From: Clostridia bacterium
Lineage (GTDB): Bacteria > Bacillota > Clostridia > Christensenellales > Borkfalkiaceae
DNA length: 7,969 nucleotides
Reading direction: 5' to 3'
Assembly (NCBI GenBank): GCA_017503885.1
Contig: JAFVSF010000144.1
Span: forward strand, 1 to 7,969
Below are positions 1 to 5,393 of the stretch, in pieces (positions within the stretch are counted from its first letter, which is position 1; the number at the start of each line of letters is the position of its first letter). Both the position numbers and the translations under genes were made by a program. Under the pieces are notes generated by a model that had not been told where the DNA came from, did no database searches, and worked only from the letters and a program-made list of their open reading frames with translations.

Positions 1-69
1 AGCGCAGTTTGGTAGCGCACTTGATTTGGGATCAAGGGGCCGGGAGTTCGAGTCTCTTCACCCCGACCA
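1..69 (+). tRNA. tRNA-Pro (TGG), 5' end cut by window
   Basis: The D arm, anticodon arm, T arm and acceptor 3' strand are visible. The first base of the window corresponds to about tRNA position 9. The anticodon stem CTTGA/TCAAG (20-24/32-36) encloses the loop TTTGGGA, giving anticodon TGG at 27-29. The T loop is TTCGAGT. The acceptor 3' strand CACCCCG (59-65) is followed by discriminator A66 and an encoded CCA (67-69). It is the first visible gene of a six-tRNA operon, and more tRNAs may lie upstream. Confidence 0.95.
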
Positions 70-86
70 AAATTATTACTGCTTGA

Positions 87-163
87 AGGCGTTTAGCTCA
101 GTTGGTTAGAGCAACCGGCTCATAACCGGTTGGTCCGGGGTTCAAGTCCCTGAACGCCCACCA
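87..163 (+). tRNA. tRNA with CAT anticodon (elongator Met or Ile2), A1-C72 mismatch
   Basis: The anticodon stem ACCGG/CCGGT (114-118/126-130) carries the loop CTCATAA, with CAT at 121-123. The T loop is TTCAAGT and CCA is encoded at 161-163. The anticodon stem lacks the three consecutive G-C pairs of initiators and the D stem has C11-G24, so this is not a canonical fMet tRNA. The CTCATAA loop and overall body resemble Ile2 tRNAs, whose C34 is converted to lysidine by TilS, but elongator Met cannot be excluded. Counting back from T8-A9 (94-95) makes position 1 A87, facing C159 at position 72, so the first acceptor pair does not form. The other six acceptor pairs are good. Confidence 0.9.
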
Positions 164-178
164 AAAATTTTATTGTTT

Positions 179-255
179 GGCCTGGTAGTTCAGCTGGTTA
201 GAACGCTAGCCTGTCACGCTAGAGGTCGAGGGTTCGAGCCCCTTCCAGGTCGCCA
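179..255 (+). tRNA. tRNA-Asp (GTC)
   Basis: The acceptor GGCCTGG (179-185) pairs with CCAGGTC (245-251), including one G-T wobble. The anticodon stem CTAGC/GCTAG encloses CTGTCAC, with GTC at 213-215. The discriminator is G252, as expected for Asp, and CCA is encoded at 253-255. The T loop is TTCGAGC. It lies 15 nt after the CAT tRNA. Confidence 0.96.
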
Positions 256-261
256 TTAAAA

Positions 262-285
262 AAGCCTTTGAGAAATCAAGGGCTT
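262..285. other. 10-bp hairpin with GAAA tetraloop between tRNA-Asp and tRNA-Phe
   Basis: AAGCCTTTGA (262-271) pairs with TCAAGGGCTT (276-285), with one T-G wobble, around a GAAA (GNRA-type) loop. It lies in the longest of the first four inter-tRNA gaps. On the plus strand no T-run follows, so it should not terminate the tRNA transcript. On the minus strand it is followed by a run of six T (A258-263 on the plus strand), so it could stop antisense transcription, or it may be a processing structure. The pairing is seen directly; the role is inferred. Confidence 0.5.
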
Positions 286-291
286 AAATAT

Positions 292-367
292 GCCCTGGTA
301 GCTCAGTCGGTAGAGCAGCAGACTGAAAATCTGCCTGTCGGTGGTTCGATTCCGCCCTAGGGCACCA
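292..367 (+). tRNA. tRNA-Phe (GAA)
   Basis: The acceptor GCCCTGG (292-298) pairs with CTAGGGC (357-363). The anticodon stem GCAGA/TCTGC encloses CTGAAAA, with GAA at 325-327. The T loop is TTCGATT, the discriminator is A364, and CCA is encoded at 365-367. Confidence 0.96.
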
Positions 368-384
368 TTTTAATGGGTTATCAT

Positions 385-460
385 GCTGGCGTAGCTCAAT
401 TGGCAGAGCAGCTGACTTGTAATCAGCAGGTTGTGGGTTCGATTCCAATCGCCAGCTCCA
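385..460 (+). tRNA. tRNA-Thr (TGT)
   Basis: The acceptor GCTGGCG (385-391) pairs perfectly with CGCCAGC (450-456). The anticodon stem GCTGA/TCAGC encloses CTTGTAA, with TGT at 418-420. The T loop is TTCGATT, the discriminator is T457, and CCA is encoded at 458-460. Confidence 0.96.
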
Positions 461-491
461 AACAAAACAAACAAAGAAAAAATATAAATAT

Positions 492-576
<85 letters not shown>

Positions 577-578
577 CC

Positions 579-618
579 AAAAAGACTAATGCATTTCTGC
601 ATTAGTCTTTTTGGTTTT
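579..618 (+). terminator. Rho-independent terminator of the tRNA operon
   Basis: A perfect 15-bp stem (579-593 with 598-612) closes a TTTC loop. The stem contains GACTAATGCA/TGCATTAGTC flanked by A5 and T5, and more T follows (615-618). It sits immediately after the tRNA-Tyr CCA end, so it must stop tRNA operon transcription. The A/T flanks also make it potentially bidirectional. Confidence 0.9.
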
Positions 619-718
619 ATGGGCAGTGGGTGTATACGAGCAAAACACATAGTGTTTTGAACGACTCTCCACCGAGGGGCTCCCATTTATGGGATACGGT
701 GGTATCCACCCCTGCCAT
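615..718. repeat. Hairpin-rich intergenic element, copy 1 (short form)
   Basis: Positions 615-663 match copy 3 (917-965) with a single mismatch. The copy is bounded by an imperfect inverted repeat: GGCAG-t-GGGTG-t-ATAC (622-637) faces GTAT-c-CACCC-CTGCC (702-716), giving 14 pairs around one bulge and one mismatch. Inside is a perfect 8-bp hairpin, CAAAACAC-ATA-GTGTTTTG (641-659). Downstream are two alternative stems, TCCCAT/ATGGGA (681-686/689-694) and GGATAC/GTATCC (692-697/702-707), which compete with each other, the latter also with the outer stem. The right end is a degenerate copy of the tRNA-Tyr 3' end. It lacks the module with the GTAGCC hairpin found in copies 2 and 3. No coding potential is apparent. 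It could be a MITE-like element or a structured RNA, and the orientation is unknown. Confidence 0.75.
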
Positions 719-738
719 TTTCATTAGTCTTTTTTGGT
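697..738 (+). repeat. Degenerate copy of tRNA-Tyr 3' end plus terminator arm
   Basis: Positions 697-716 equal tRNA-Tyr 548-571 exactly apart from loss of the four bases CCGA in the T loop, leaving cggtggt joined to atccacccctgcc. Shortly after, CATTAGTCT (722-730) followed by T-rich DNA and GGTTT repeats the 3' arm of the tRNA terminator (600-608). The order of the tRNA end and then the terminator arm is the same as in the parent. This suggests a truncated duplication rather than chance. Confidence 0.65.
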
Positions 739-909
739 TTTGTGCATAGGGTGAATACGAGCAAAATGCGTTGCATTTTGAACGCATTCCGTAGGAATCT
801 TGCCGAGGGGAGCGTGACGCTCCACCCCAATTACCCTTTTTTCTTTTCGTGTAAAAAACCAATCTCTCGCTCGTAGCCTCAGGCTACAAACGGCAATATC
901 CACCCCACT
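722..909. repeat. Hairpin-rich intergenic element, copy 2 (long form)
   Basis: This copy carries four perfect hairpins in order: CAAAATGC-GTT-GCATTTTG (762-780), ATTCC-GTA-GGAAT (786-798), GGAGCG-TGA-CGCTCC (809-823) and GTAGCC-TCA-GGCTAC (873-887). A partial outer stem pairs GGGTG-a-ATA (749-757) with TAT-c-CACCC (897-905). Positions 796-829 and 848-896 are identical to copy 3 (980-1013 and 1032-1080). The first two hairpins differ from copies 1 and 3 by compensatory changes that keep pairing. A minus-strand open frame runs through it but shows no protein-like features. Confidence 0.75.
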
Positions 910-915
910 CTTTTA

Positions 916-1086
916 CTTTTATGGGCAGTGGGTGAATACGAGCAAAACACATAGTGTTTTGAACGCATTTCCGTAAGGAAATCTTGCCGAGGGGAGCGTG
1001 ACGCTCCACCCCATTTATAATTTTACTTTTTCGTGTAAAAAACCAATCTCTCGCTCGTAGCCTCAGGCTACAAACGGCAACATCCC
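916..1086. repeat. Hairpin-rich intergenic element, copy 3 (long form)
   Basis: This copy has the same hairpin order as copy 2: CAAAACAC-ATA-GTGTTTTG (943-961), ATTTCC-GTAA-GGAAAT (967-982), GGAGCG-TGA-CGCTCC (993-1007) and GTAGCC-TCA-GGCTAC (1057-1071). Its left 49 nt match copy 1 and its right part matches copy 2, so it links the two forms. The right outer arm (about 1081-1087) has decayed and no longer pairs well with GGGCAGTGGGTG at the left end. No coding potential is apparent. Confidence 0.75.
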
Positions 1087-1263
1087 AACTTTCACTTTGC
1101 TATTTTATGTTTTGCACGAGTTGGCAAATTTTAAAGCAAATTTTATAAAAAAGTTGCCTATATATCGATTATCAAGCTTTTTCTTTTTAAAAAACTCTAT
1201 TTTGCACTAACGAAAAACTATCTTTTAAACCCAAGTTTTAATATAAATAATACAATAAGCAAT
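1087..1263. other. AT-rich intergenic DNA, little recognisable content
   Basis: No gene or convincing promoter is seen. The only structure is a 10-nt direct repeat GCAAATTTTA (1124-1133 and 1136-1145), overlapped by a weak inverted repeat GGCAA/TTGCC (1123-1127/1154-1158). In AT-rich DNA these could be chance. Confidence 0.5.
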
Positions 1264-1319
1264 AAAAAATGCTTAAAAGAATTGTACAAACAATGCACCT
1301 TTCTTTTAAGCATTTTTTT
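1264..1319 (-). terminator. Terminator downstream of the minus-strand gene cluster
   Basis: A 17-bp stem pairs 1264-1280 (A6 then TGCTTAAAAGA) with 1302-1318 (TCTTTTAAGCA then T6). The loop contains a smaller hairpin, ATTGT-acaa-ACAAT (1281-1294). It lies about 6 bp beyond the lipoprotein stop codon. The A/T flanks provide a U-tract in either direction, so it probably ends the minus-strand operon and also blocks read-through from the left. Confidence 0.85.
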
Positions 1320-1324
1320 GCAGT

Positions 1325-2539
1325 TTAAAATATTTTACCTCTATATACGTGAGTAAGGTAAGAATAGTATGCGCTACCTATATAAAGCAACTTGCCACTT
1401 TGCTCGTCATATTTAAAGAACACACCTGGCGTGTCCCCTTTTTGAAAATCAGGTGTGTGATACGCATAGACAAAATACAGTTCACCGTTTTCCGATAAAA
1501 TATCTTCACAATATATCATAGTGCCAAGCGCGTTTATAATTTCAGACGCTTGTTTAGAAAACTCTTCTTGTAAAAATACGTGCCTTTCACCAGTTTGCAG
1601 GTTTGTTATAACCAAATCAGGATAATAAGTATAGTAACTATTGCCGTTTGTCTCATCCATATTTTCAGGATTTTGCGTATCTTCTGCATGCCAACTATAC
1701 TTTGCACCATTATAAGTAAACATTTGCCTTTCTGCCGATATTGCTTCATTTCTCTTCTCATTTTCTTGATATATTAAAGATGCAGTTTCGGCGTCTAACA
1801 ATTCATTTGTTTTAAAATTATAAACTTCGCTTTCTTTAACTATAAAGTAGTCTTTATAAAGATCAATACGCCTTAATTCATAAGTGTTATTAAATTTATA
1901 CTCATTTAAGTCTTCATCTAAAATAGTGTAAGTATAACCTTTTCCGTTGCCGTTATAATCACAAATAGCAAAATATTCGCCTTCTGTCCACGCTTCGTCA
2001 CCTGCAAAATAATCTATTGAATACTGTTTTACCCTATTAAACGTTTGCGTGTCGTAAACGTAAATGTTGTTACTGCAAAAAACAAGATAGTCGCCCAAAA
2101 TATAAATGTATGGCTCTCGACCAGTTACTTTTTTAAGCGCAACGACAACCTTTAAGTCCCTTGGGTTAGCCCTAGGCGCGCGAGCAATCAAAACGTCCCT
2201 ATAGCTAACGTCGTCTTTAGTATAGCGACCAAATCTATATAAAGTGTATATATAATCATCCTTTTCTACAATATAGGTACCTTCGCTTTGCGAGCCTTTT
2301 TTCATGCCGTATTCAGCACGTTTACCCGCTAACACACTTGCTATAGAAAACTTTTCGTTTTTATAAATATACGTACTGCCCTGTTGAAAGGTATAGTCGC
2401 CATAAGCCTCTATACTACTTAATGCTTCTAAACCCTGCCCCACTTCTGTACAACTATATAGCGCATCTGTGCATCCGCCCAATAAAAAACAAAAAGACAG
2501 TGCAACTAATATTATTATCTTATATATAACACGTTTCAT
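1325..2539 (-). CDS. Tyr-rich predicted lipoprotein of unknown function
   Basis: This 404-residue protein starts with a lipoprotein signal peptide: basic residues, a hydrophobic stretch (about 8-20) and the lipobox LGGC with Cys23, so it should be lipid-anchored on the outer face of the membrane. The mature part is rich in Tyr and other aromatic residues and has many short beta-strand-like segments of the form YIYILGDYLVF and IYVYDTQT. This suggests a beta-propeller-like or other all-beta extracellular domain. That is inferred from pattern only, with no family recognised and no catalytic motif seen. The start is supported by AAGGTGGG (2543-2550), a few bases upstream. The gene is last in the minus-strand cluster, 40 bp after the membrane-protein gene and just before the terminator. 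The pairing of a membrane protein with a lipoprotein suggests, without proving, a joint envelope role. Confidence 0.85.
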   Translation of the reverse strand: MKRVIYKIIILVALSFCFLLGGCTDALYSCTEVGQGLEALSSIEAYGDYTFQQGSTYIYKNEKFSIASVLAGKRAEYGMKKGSQSEGTYIVEKDDYIYTLYRFGRYTKDDVSYRDVLIARAPRANPRDLKVVVALKKVTGREPYIYILGDYLVFCSNNIYVYDTQTFNRVKQYSIDYFAGDEAWTEGEYFAICDYNGNGKGYTYTILDEDLNEYKFNNTYELRRIDLYKDYFIVKESEVYNFKTNELLDAETASLIYQENEKRNEAISAERQMFTYNGAKYSWHAEDTQNPENMDETNGNSYYTYYPDLVITNLQTGERHVFLQEEFSKQASEIINALGTMIYCEDILSENGELYFVYAYHTPDFQKGDTPGVFFKYDEQSGKLLYIGSAYYSYLTHVYRGKIF

Positions 2540-2579
2540 AAGCCCACCTTATTACAATATATACCCTTGTATAAGTTGA

Positions 2580-3482
2580 TTATCTACGTTTTTTACTACA
2601 ATTTCCTTGTCGACTATAATTAGACCTAATCTTTGATAAAGATATCGCTTTTAACTTGCCTCTGCGACTTAAAGGCTTGCTTATGCGAAGAATTGCACTG
2701 TTATAACTTGGCTTTCTGTTCTTTTTACGCACACCTGTTTTGGTGTATTTAGACTTGCTATTTCCCTCATAAACAACGTCGTTTCTATCCCACAATGGCG
2801 TAACGTATTCGACAACCTTTCTTGTGCGTGGCACAACGACCTCTTGTACCTTTTTCTCTGCGTAAACAACTTCTTGTACCTTTTTTTCTTCCTGTTTAAG
2901 TGCAGTAGCTTTTGCCGTTATATCTGCCAATTCATCAAGTTCTTGAACAACTCCCAATTTTGTAGGAACAGCTTGCATTGGTTTCTTTTTTAACAATTTC
3001 AAACCATATACTAAAGGAATCTCTAAAATAGGCATAGCACAAAGGAATATGTACGAAATAAAAAGTGCTAATATAAAAGGCTGAATTTCTACTGGGAACA
3101 CACCTTGCAATCCAAAGCAAAACCACGCCGTAACACCAATTACACAACCTGCAAGCACAGAGAAAAATACTATCTCGCCTAATCTTGCTTTATAAAACGC
3201 TTCATCAGATTTACTAACTTTAGCATAAAAATATGTCAAGGTTAATCTATAAAGGGCTAGTATTACCGATAAAACCACGCCAGTTATAGAAAAGAATATA
3301 TTAAAACCTGCTTCTTTTAACCTTTTTAAAACTTTTATAATCCAAAGACTATCTTCGGCAGTCGGCACGTATTCTTTTGCACCGACAGCCCTAATTATAA
3401 GTACGATTGCCAGTGTTAAATAAGTAAGTGCCACCATTAAAGATAGCAAAGAACTAAATAGACTTAATTTTTTTCTCTTCAT
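2580..3482 (-). CDS. Four-helix membrane protein with long basic cytoplasmic tail
   Basis: This 300-residue protein belongs to no family I recognise. Four hydrophobic segments lie at about 11-32, 60-86, 102-124 and 134-163. Charged residues (MKRKK at the start, KVSKSDEAFYKAR between helices 2 and 3, KKKP after helix 4) place both ends in the cytoplasm by the positive-inside rule. The tail of about 135 residues contains a tandem repeat, EKKVQEVV at 199-206 and 209-216, with a weaker third version near RKVVEYV (221-227). It ends in a very basic stretch rich in Arg, Lys and Ser, which could contact nucleic acid, membrane lipid or a partner protein. The start codon overlaps the deoB stop in ATGA (3479-3482), and an AAAGGAT ribosome site lies at 3491-3497, so translation is probably coupled to deoB. 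Confidence 0.85.
   Translation of the reverse strand: MKRKKLSLFSSLLSLMVALTYLTLAIVLIIRAVGAKEYVPTAEDSLWIIKVLKRLKEAGFNIFFSITGVVLSVILALYRLTLTYFYAKVSKSDEAFYKARLGEIVFFSVLAGCVIGVTAWFCFGLQGVFPVEIQPFILALFISYIFLCAMPILEIPLVYGLKLLKKKPMQAVPTKLGVVQELDELADITAKATALKQEEKKVQEVVYAEKKVQEVVVPRTRKVVEYVTPLWDRNDVVYEGNSKSKYTKTGVRKKNRKPSYNSAILRISKPLSRRGKLKAISLSKIRSNYSRQGNCSKKRR
2835..2888 (-). repeat. Tandem coding repeat (EKKVQEVV twice) in the membrane protein
   Basis: Two adjacent 30-bp units encode EKKVQEVV at residues 199-206 and 209-216, separated by two residues. The DNA copies are close but not identical, differing mainly at third positions, which suggests an older duplication under protein-level constraint. 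The segment is likely helical or extended and lies in the predicted cytoplasmic tail. Confidence 0.7.
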
Positions 3483-4642
3483 AACGTAATATCCTTTTTA
3501 AACGTTCTTCCGTCTAACGAATTATCAATATTGAACATATCGGCGACAGTCTTAGCAAGATCTGCAAAACTTTGCTTAACACCTAAATTAACTCTCTTTA
3601 TTGACTGCCCGTATATGAGCAAAGGCACGCTTTCTCTTGAGTGGTCTGTAGAAGGTGTAGACGGGTCGCATCCATGATCAGCAGTTATTATAAGCACGTC
3701 GCTACTAGAAAGACTGTTTAAAATTTCGCCAAGTTCACTATCAAAATAATTAAGTGCTTCGGTATAACCTAAAACGTCGTTCCTATGCCCGTAAACCATA
3801 TCAAAGTCTACTAGATTTATAAAGCAAATACCATTAAAATCTCTGCCTATAAGTCGTTTAACAGTATTTATTCCGTCAGTATTAGATTTTGTTTTAAAAC
3901 TTTCCGTAAGCCCTCTGCCACCAAAAATATCACTTATCTTACCCACGCCAAAAACGTCAAGCCCACTACCACTCATATAATCTAGTAGCGTAAGTTTGGG
4001 TGGCTCGATAGAAAAATCTTTTCTATTTGCAGTACGCTTAAAACCGTTTTTTAAATCGCCAACAAAAGGTCGGGCTATAACTCTACCTACACCGTGCTTT
4101 CCAACTAAAATGTTTCTAGCAATTTTACAATACTCATAAAGAGTTTCTATTGGCACTAAATCTTCATGCGAGGCGATTTGGAAAACACTATCAGCCGACG
4201 TATAAACTATCAACGCCCCCGTTTTTAAATGCTCCTCGCCATAATCTTTTATAACTTCAGTACCAGAGTAAGGTTTGTTGCACAAAACCTTTCTTCCCGT
4301 TTTCAACTCAAATTCTTTTATAACCTCTTCAGGAAAACCGTTGGGGTATGTTGGCAATGGCTCTTTAGATATCACACCTGCTATTTCCCAATGCCCAACG
4401 GTAGTATCTTTACCATTAGATTTTTCAAGCATTTTTCCATACGCACCAATAGGGCTTAATTTTTTATCGCCAAAGTCAACCCCGTCGATATTAAATAGCC
4501 CAAGATTTGCCATATTAGGAATATAAAGTTTGCCACTTTCAAAACAAGCCTTTAAAGTATTACTACCCTTATCGCCGAATTTTTCTGCGTCGTCAAGCTC
4601 GCCTATCCCAAAACTGTCAAGTACGATTAAAAATACTCTCAT
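3479..4642 (-). CDS. deoB: Phosphopentomutase
   Basis: DeoB interconverts ribose or deoxyribose 1-phosphate and the 5-phosphate, feeding nucleoside sugars into the pentose phosphate pathway or glycolysis. It is cytosolic and Mn-dependent, of the alkaline phosphatase superfamily. The 387 residues match the usual length of about 390. Visible landmarks are the start MRVFLIVLDSFGIGE with metal ligand Asp9, KDTTVGHWE with phosphorylated Thr80, NLVDFDMVYGH with Asp281 and His286, TADHGCDP with Asp322 and His323, and TDHSRE with His334. All expected metal ligands are present. The upstream ribosome site is weak (AAAGATAAG just before the start), which is odd for a conserved enzyme. No deoD, pupG or deoC neighbour is visible. 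It is followed by an overlapping membrane-protein gene and lies 39 bp after the acetyltransferase gene. Confidence 0.97.
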   Translation of the reverse strand: MRVFLIVLDSFGIGELDDAEKFGDKGSNTLKACFESGKLYIPNMANLGLFNIDGVDFGDKKLSPIGAYGKMLEKSNGKDTTVGHWEIAGVISKEPLPTYPNGFPEEVIKEFELKTGRKVLCNKPYSGTEVIKDYGEEHLKTGALIVYTSADSVFQIASHEDLVPIETLYEYCKIARNILVGKHGVGRVIARPFVGDLKNGFKRTANRKDFSIEPPKLTLLDYMSGSGLDVFGVGKISDIFGGRGLTESFKTKSNTDGINTVKRLIGRDFNGICFINLVDFDMVYGHRNDVLGYTEALNYFDSELGEILNSLSSSDVLIITADHGCDPSTPSTDHSRESVPLLIYGQSIKRVNLGVKQSFADLAKTVADMFNIDNSLDGRTFKKDITL

Positions 4643-4681
4643 CTTATCTTTTTCTACCCTAAAAGTCTTTATATAAGTCGT

Positions 4682-5383
4682 TTAATTGCACCAATACACA
4701 AATTTATCCGATGGAATAAAGTTCATTTTTAAGTGCATTTTTAAACTTTTTTCATTAGTAGTTTCTATATTACAATATGCAATATCGCCTTGCTCGTTTA
4801 CCATTTTTACAGAGTAATCAACCAAAAACGCTCCAAGCCCCTTTCTCCTAAATTTAGGCATAATTTCAAGTAGACCGACAGAGCCCTCGTCGTGCCTTCC
4901 GATATAGCCGGAAATCTCTCCGTTTGTATAAGTTGCGTAAAAGGTAAAGTCTGTCATTAGCCTTTTAATATCCTCTCTTGCAAAGCCCAACGTGTATGTC
5001 TTTGTTACAAAGTCTATATTTTCATCGGTTGGCTCCAGCACCTTTACAACTGTTTCACGTGGGATTTCCACCCCAAAAGGCTTTTTATAAAGTATCTGAT
5101 AGCAAGGCTTTTGTCTTGTTATATTTTTAAACCTTTTCAGCACGGCACAGCTTTCTTCCTCTGAAGAGCAAACAAAGCAGTCAGCCCTTTCAACCAGAGA
5201 AAGGGCTTTTTTAAGCCCGTCCTTACTCGTGCCGAAAAGCACGTGAATACCCTTAAAAAGCATCAAAAGCCCGTCTTTTTCGGCATACAAGACCTCACCG
5301 CCCTTGTCTAAAACGTATTTTGCAAGGGCAAAATGCTGTTCATCTTTATTAAAAAGCTCTATTATGTCTTTATTATTTAGCAT
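4682..5383 (-). CDS. GNAT-family N-acetyltransferase
   Basis: This protein of about 233 residues has a C-terminal GNAT fold. The acetyl-CoA binding motif is LEIMPKFRRKGLGAFL (172-187), with the R-x-x-G-x-G pattern at Arg179, Gly182 and Gly184. It ends in NFIPSDKFVYWCN, resembling the last strands of GNAT enzymes. The first 110 or so residues form a separate, less recognisable domain, as in two-part GNAT proteins. The substrate is unknown. The longest open frame begins at 5458, but that would overlap the ABC gene by 65 bp. The ATG at 5383 lies 10 bp after the ABC stop and has a TAGG (5390-5393) six bases upstream, so I chose it, although the ribosome site is weak. It is probably co-transcribed with the ABC gene. 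Confidence 0.85.
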   Translation of the reverse strand: MLNNKDIIELFNKDEQHFALAKYVLDKGGEVLYAEKDGLLMLFKGIHVLFGTSKDGLKKALSLVERADCFVCSSEEESCAVLKRFKNITRQKPCYQILYKKPFGVEIPRETVVKVLEPTDENIDFVTKTYTLGFAREDIKRLMTDFTFYATYTNGEISGYIGRHDEGSVGLLEIMPKFRRKGLGAFLVDYSVKMVNEQGDIAYCNIETTNEKSLKMHLKMNFIPSDKFVYWCN

Positions 5384-5393
5384 TTTAAACCTA

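Noticed and set aside
615..1086. CRISPR array
   Set aside because: The repeated units are about 100-190 nt, differ in length and content, and have no short constant repeat with unique spacers.
2553..2572. Operator-like inverted repeat TACAA/TTGTA before the lipoprotein gene
   Set aside because: Only five pairs per arm in AT-rich DNA; chance is likely.
4643..4681. Promoter between the acetyltransferase and deoB genes
   Set aside because: A TATAAA-like box is present but no convincing -35 sits at the right distance in this AT-rich DNA, so it is not reported as a feature.
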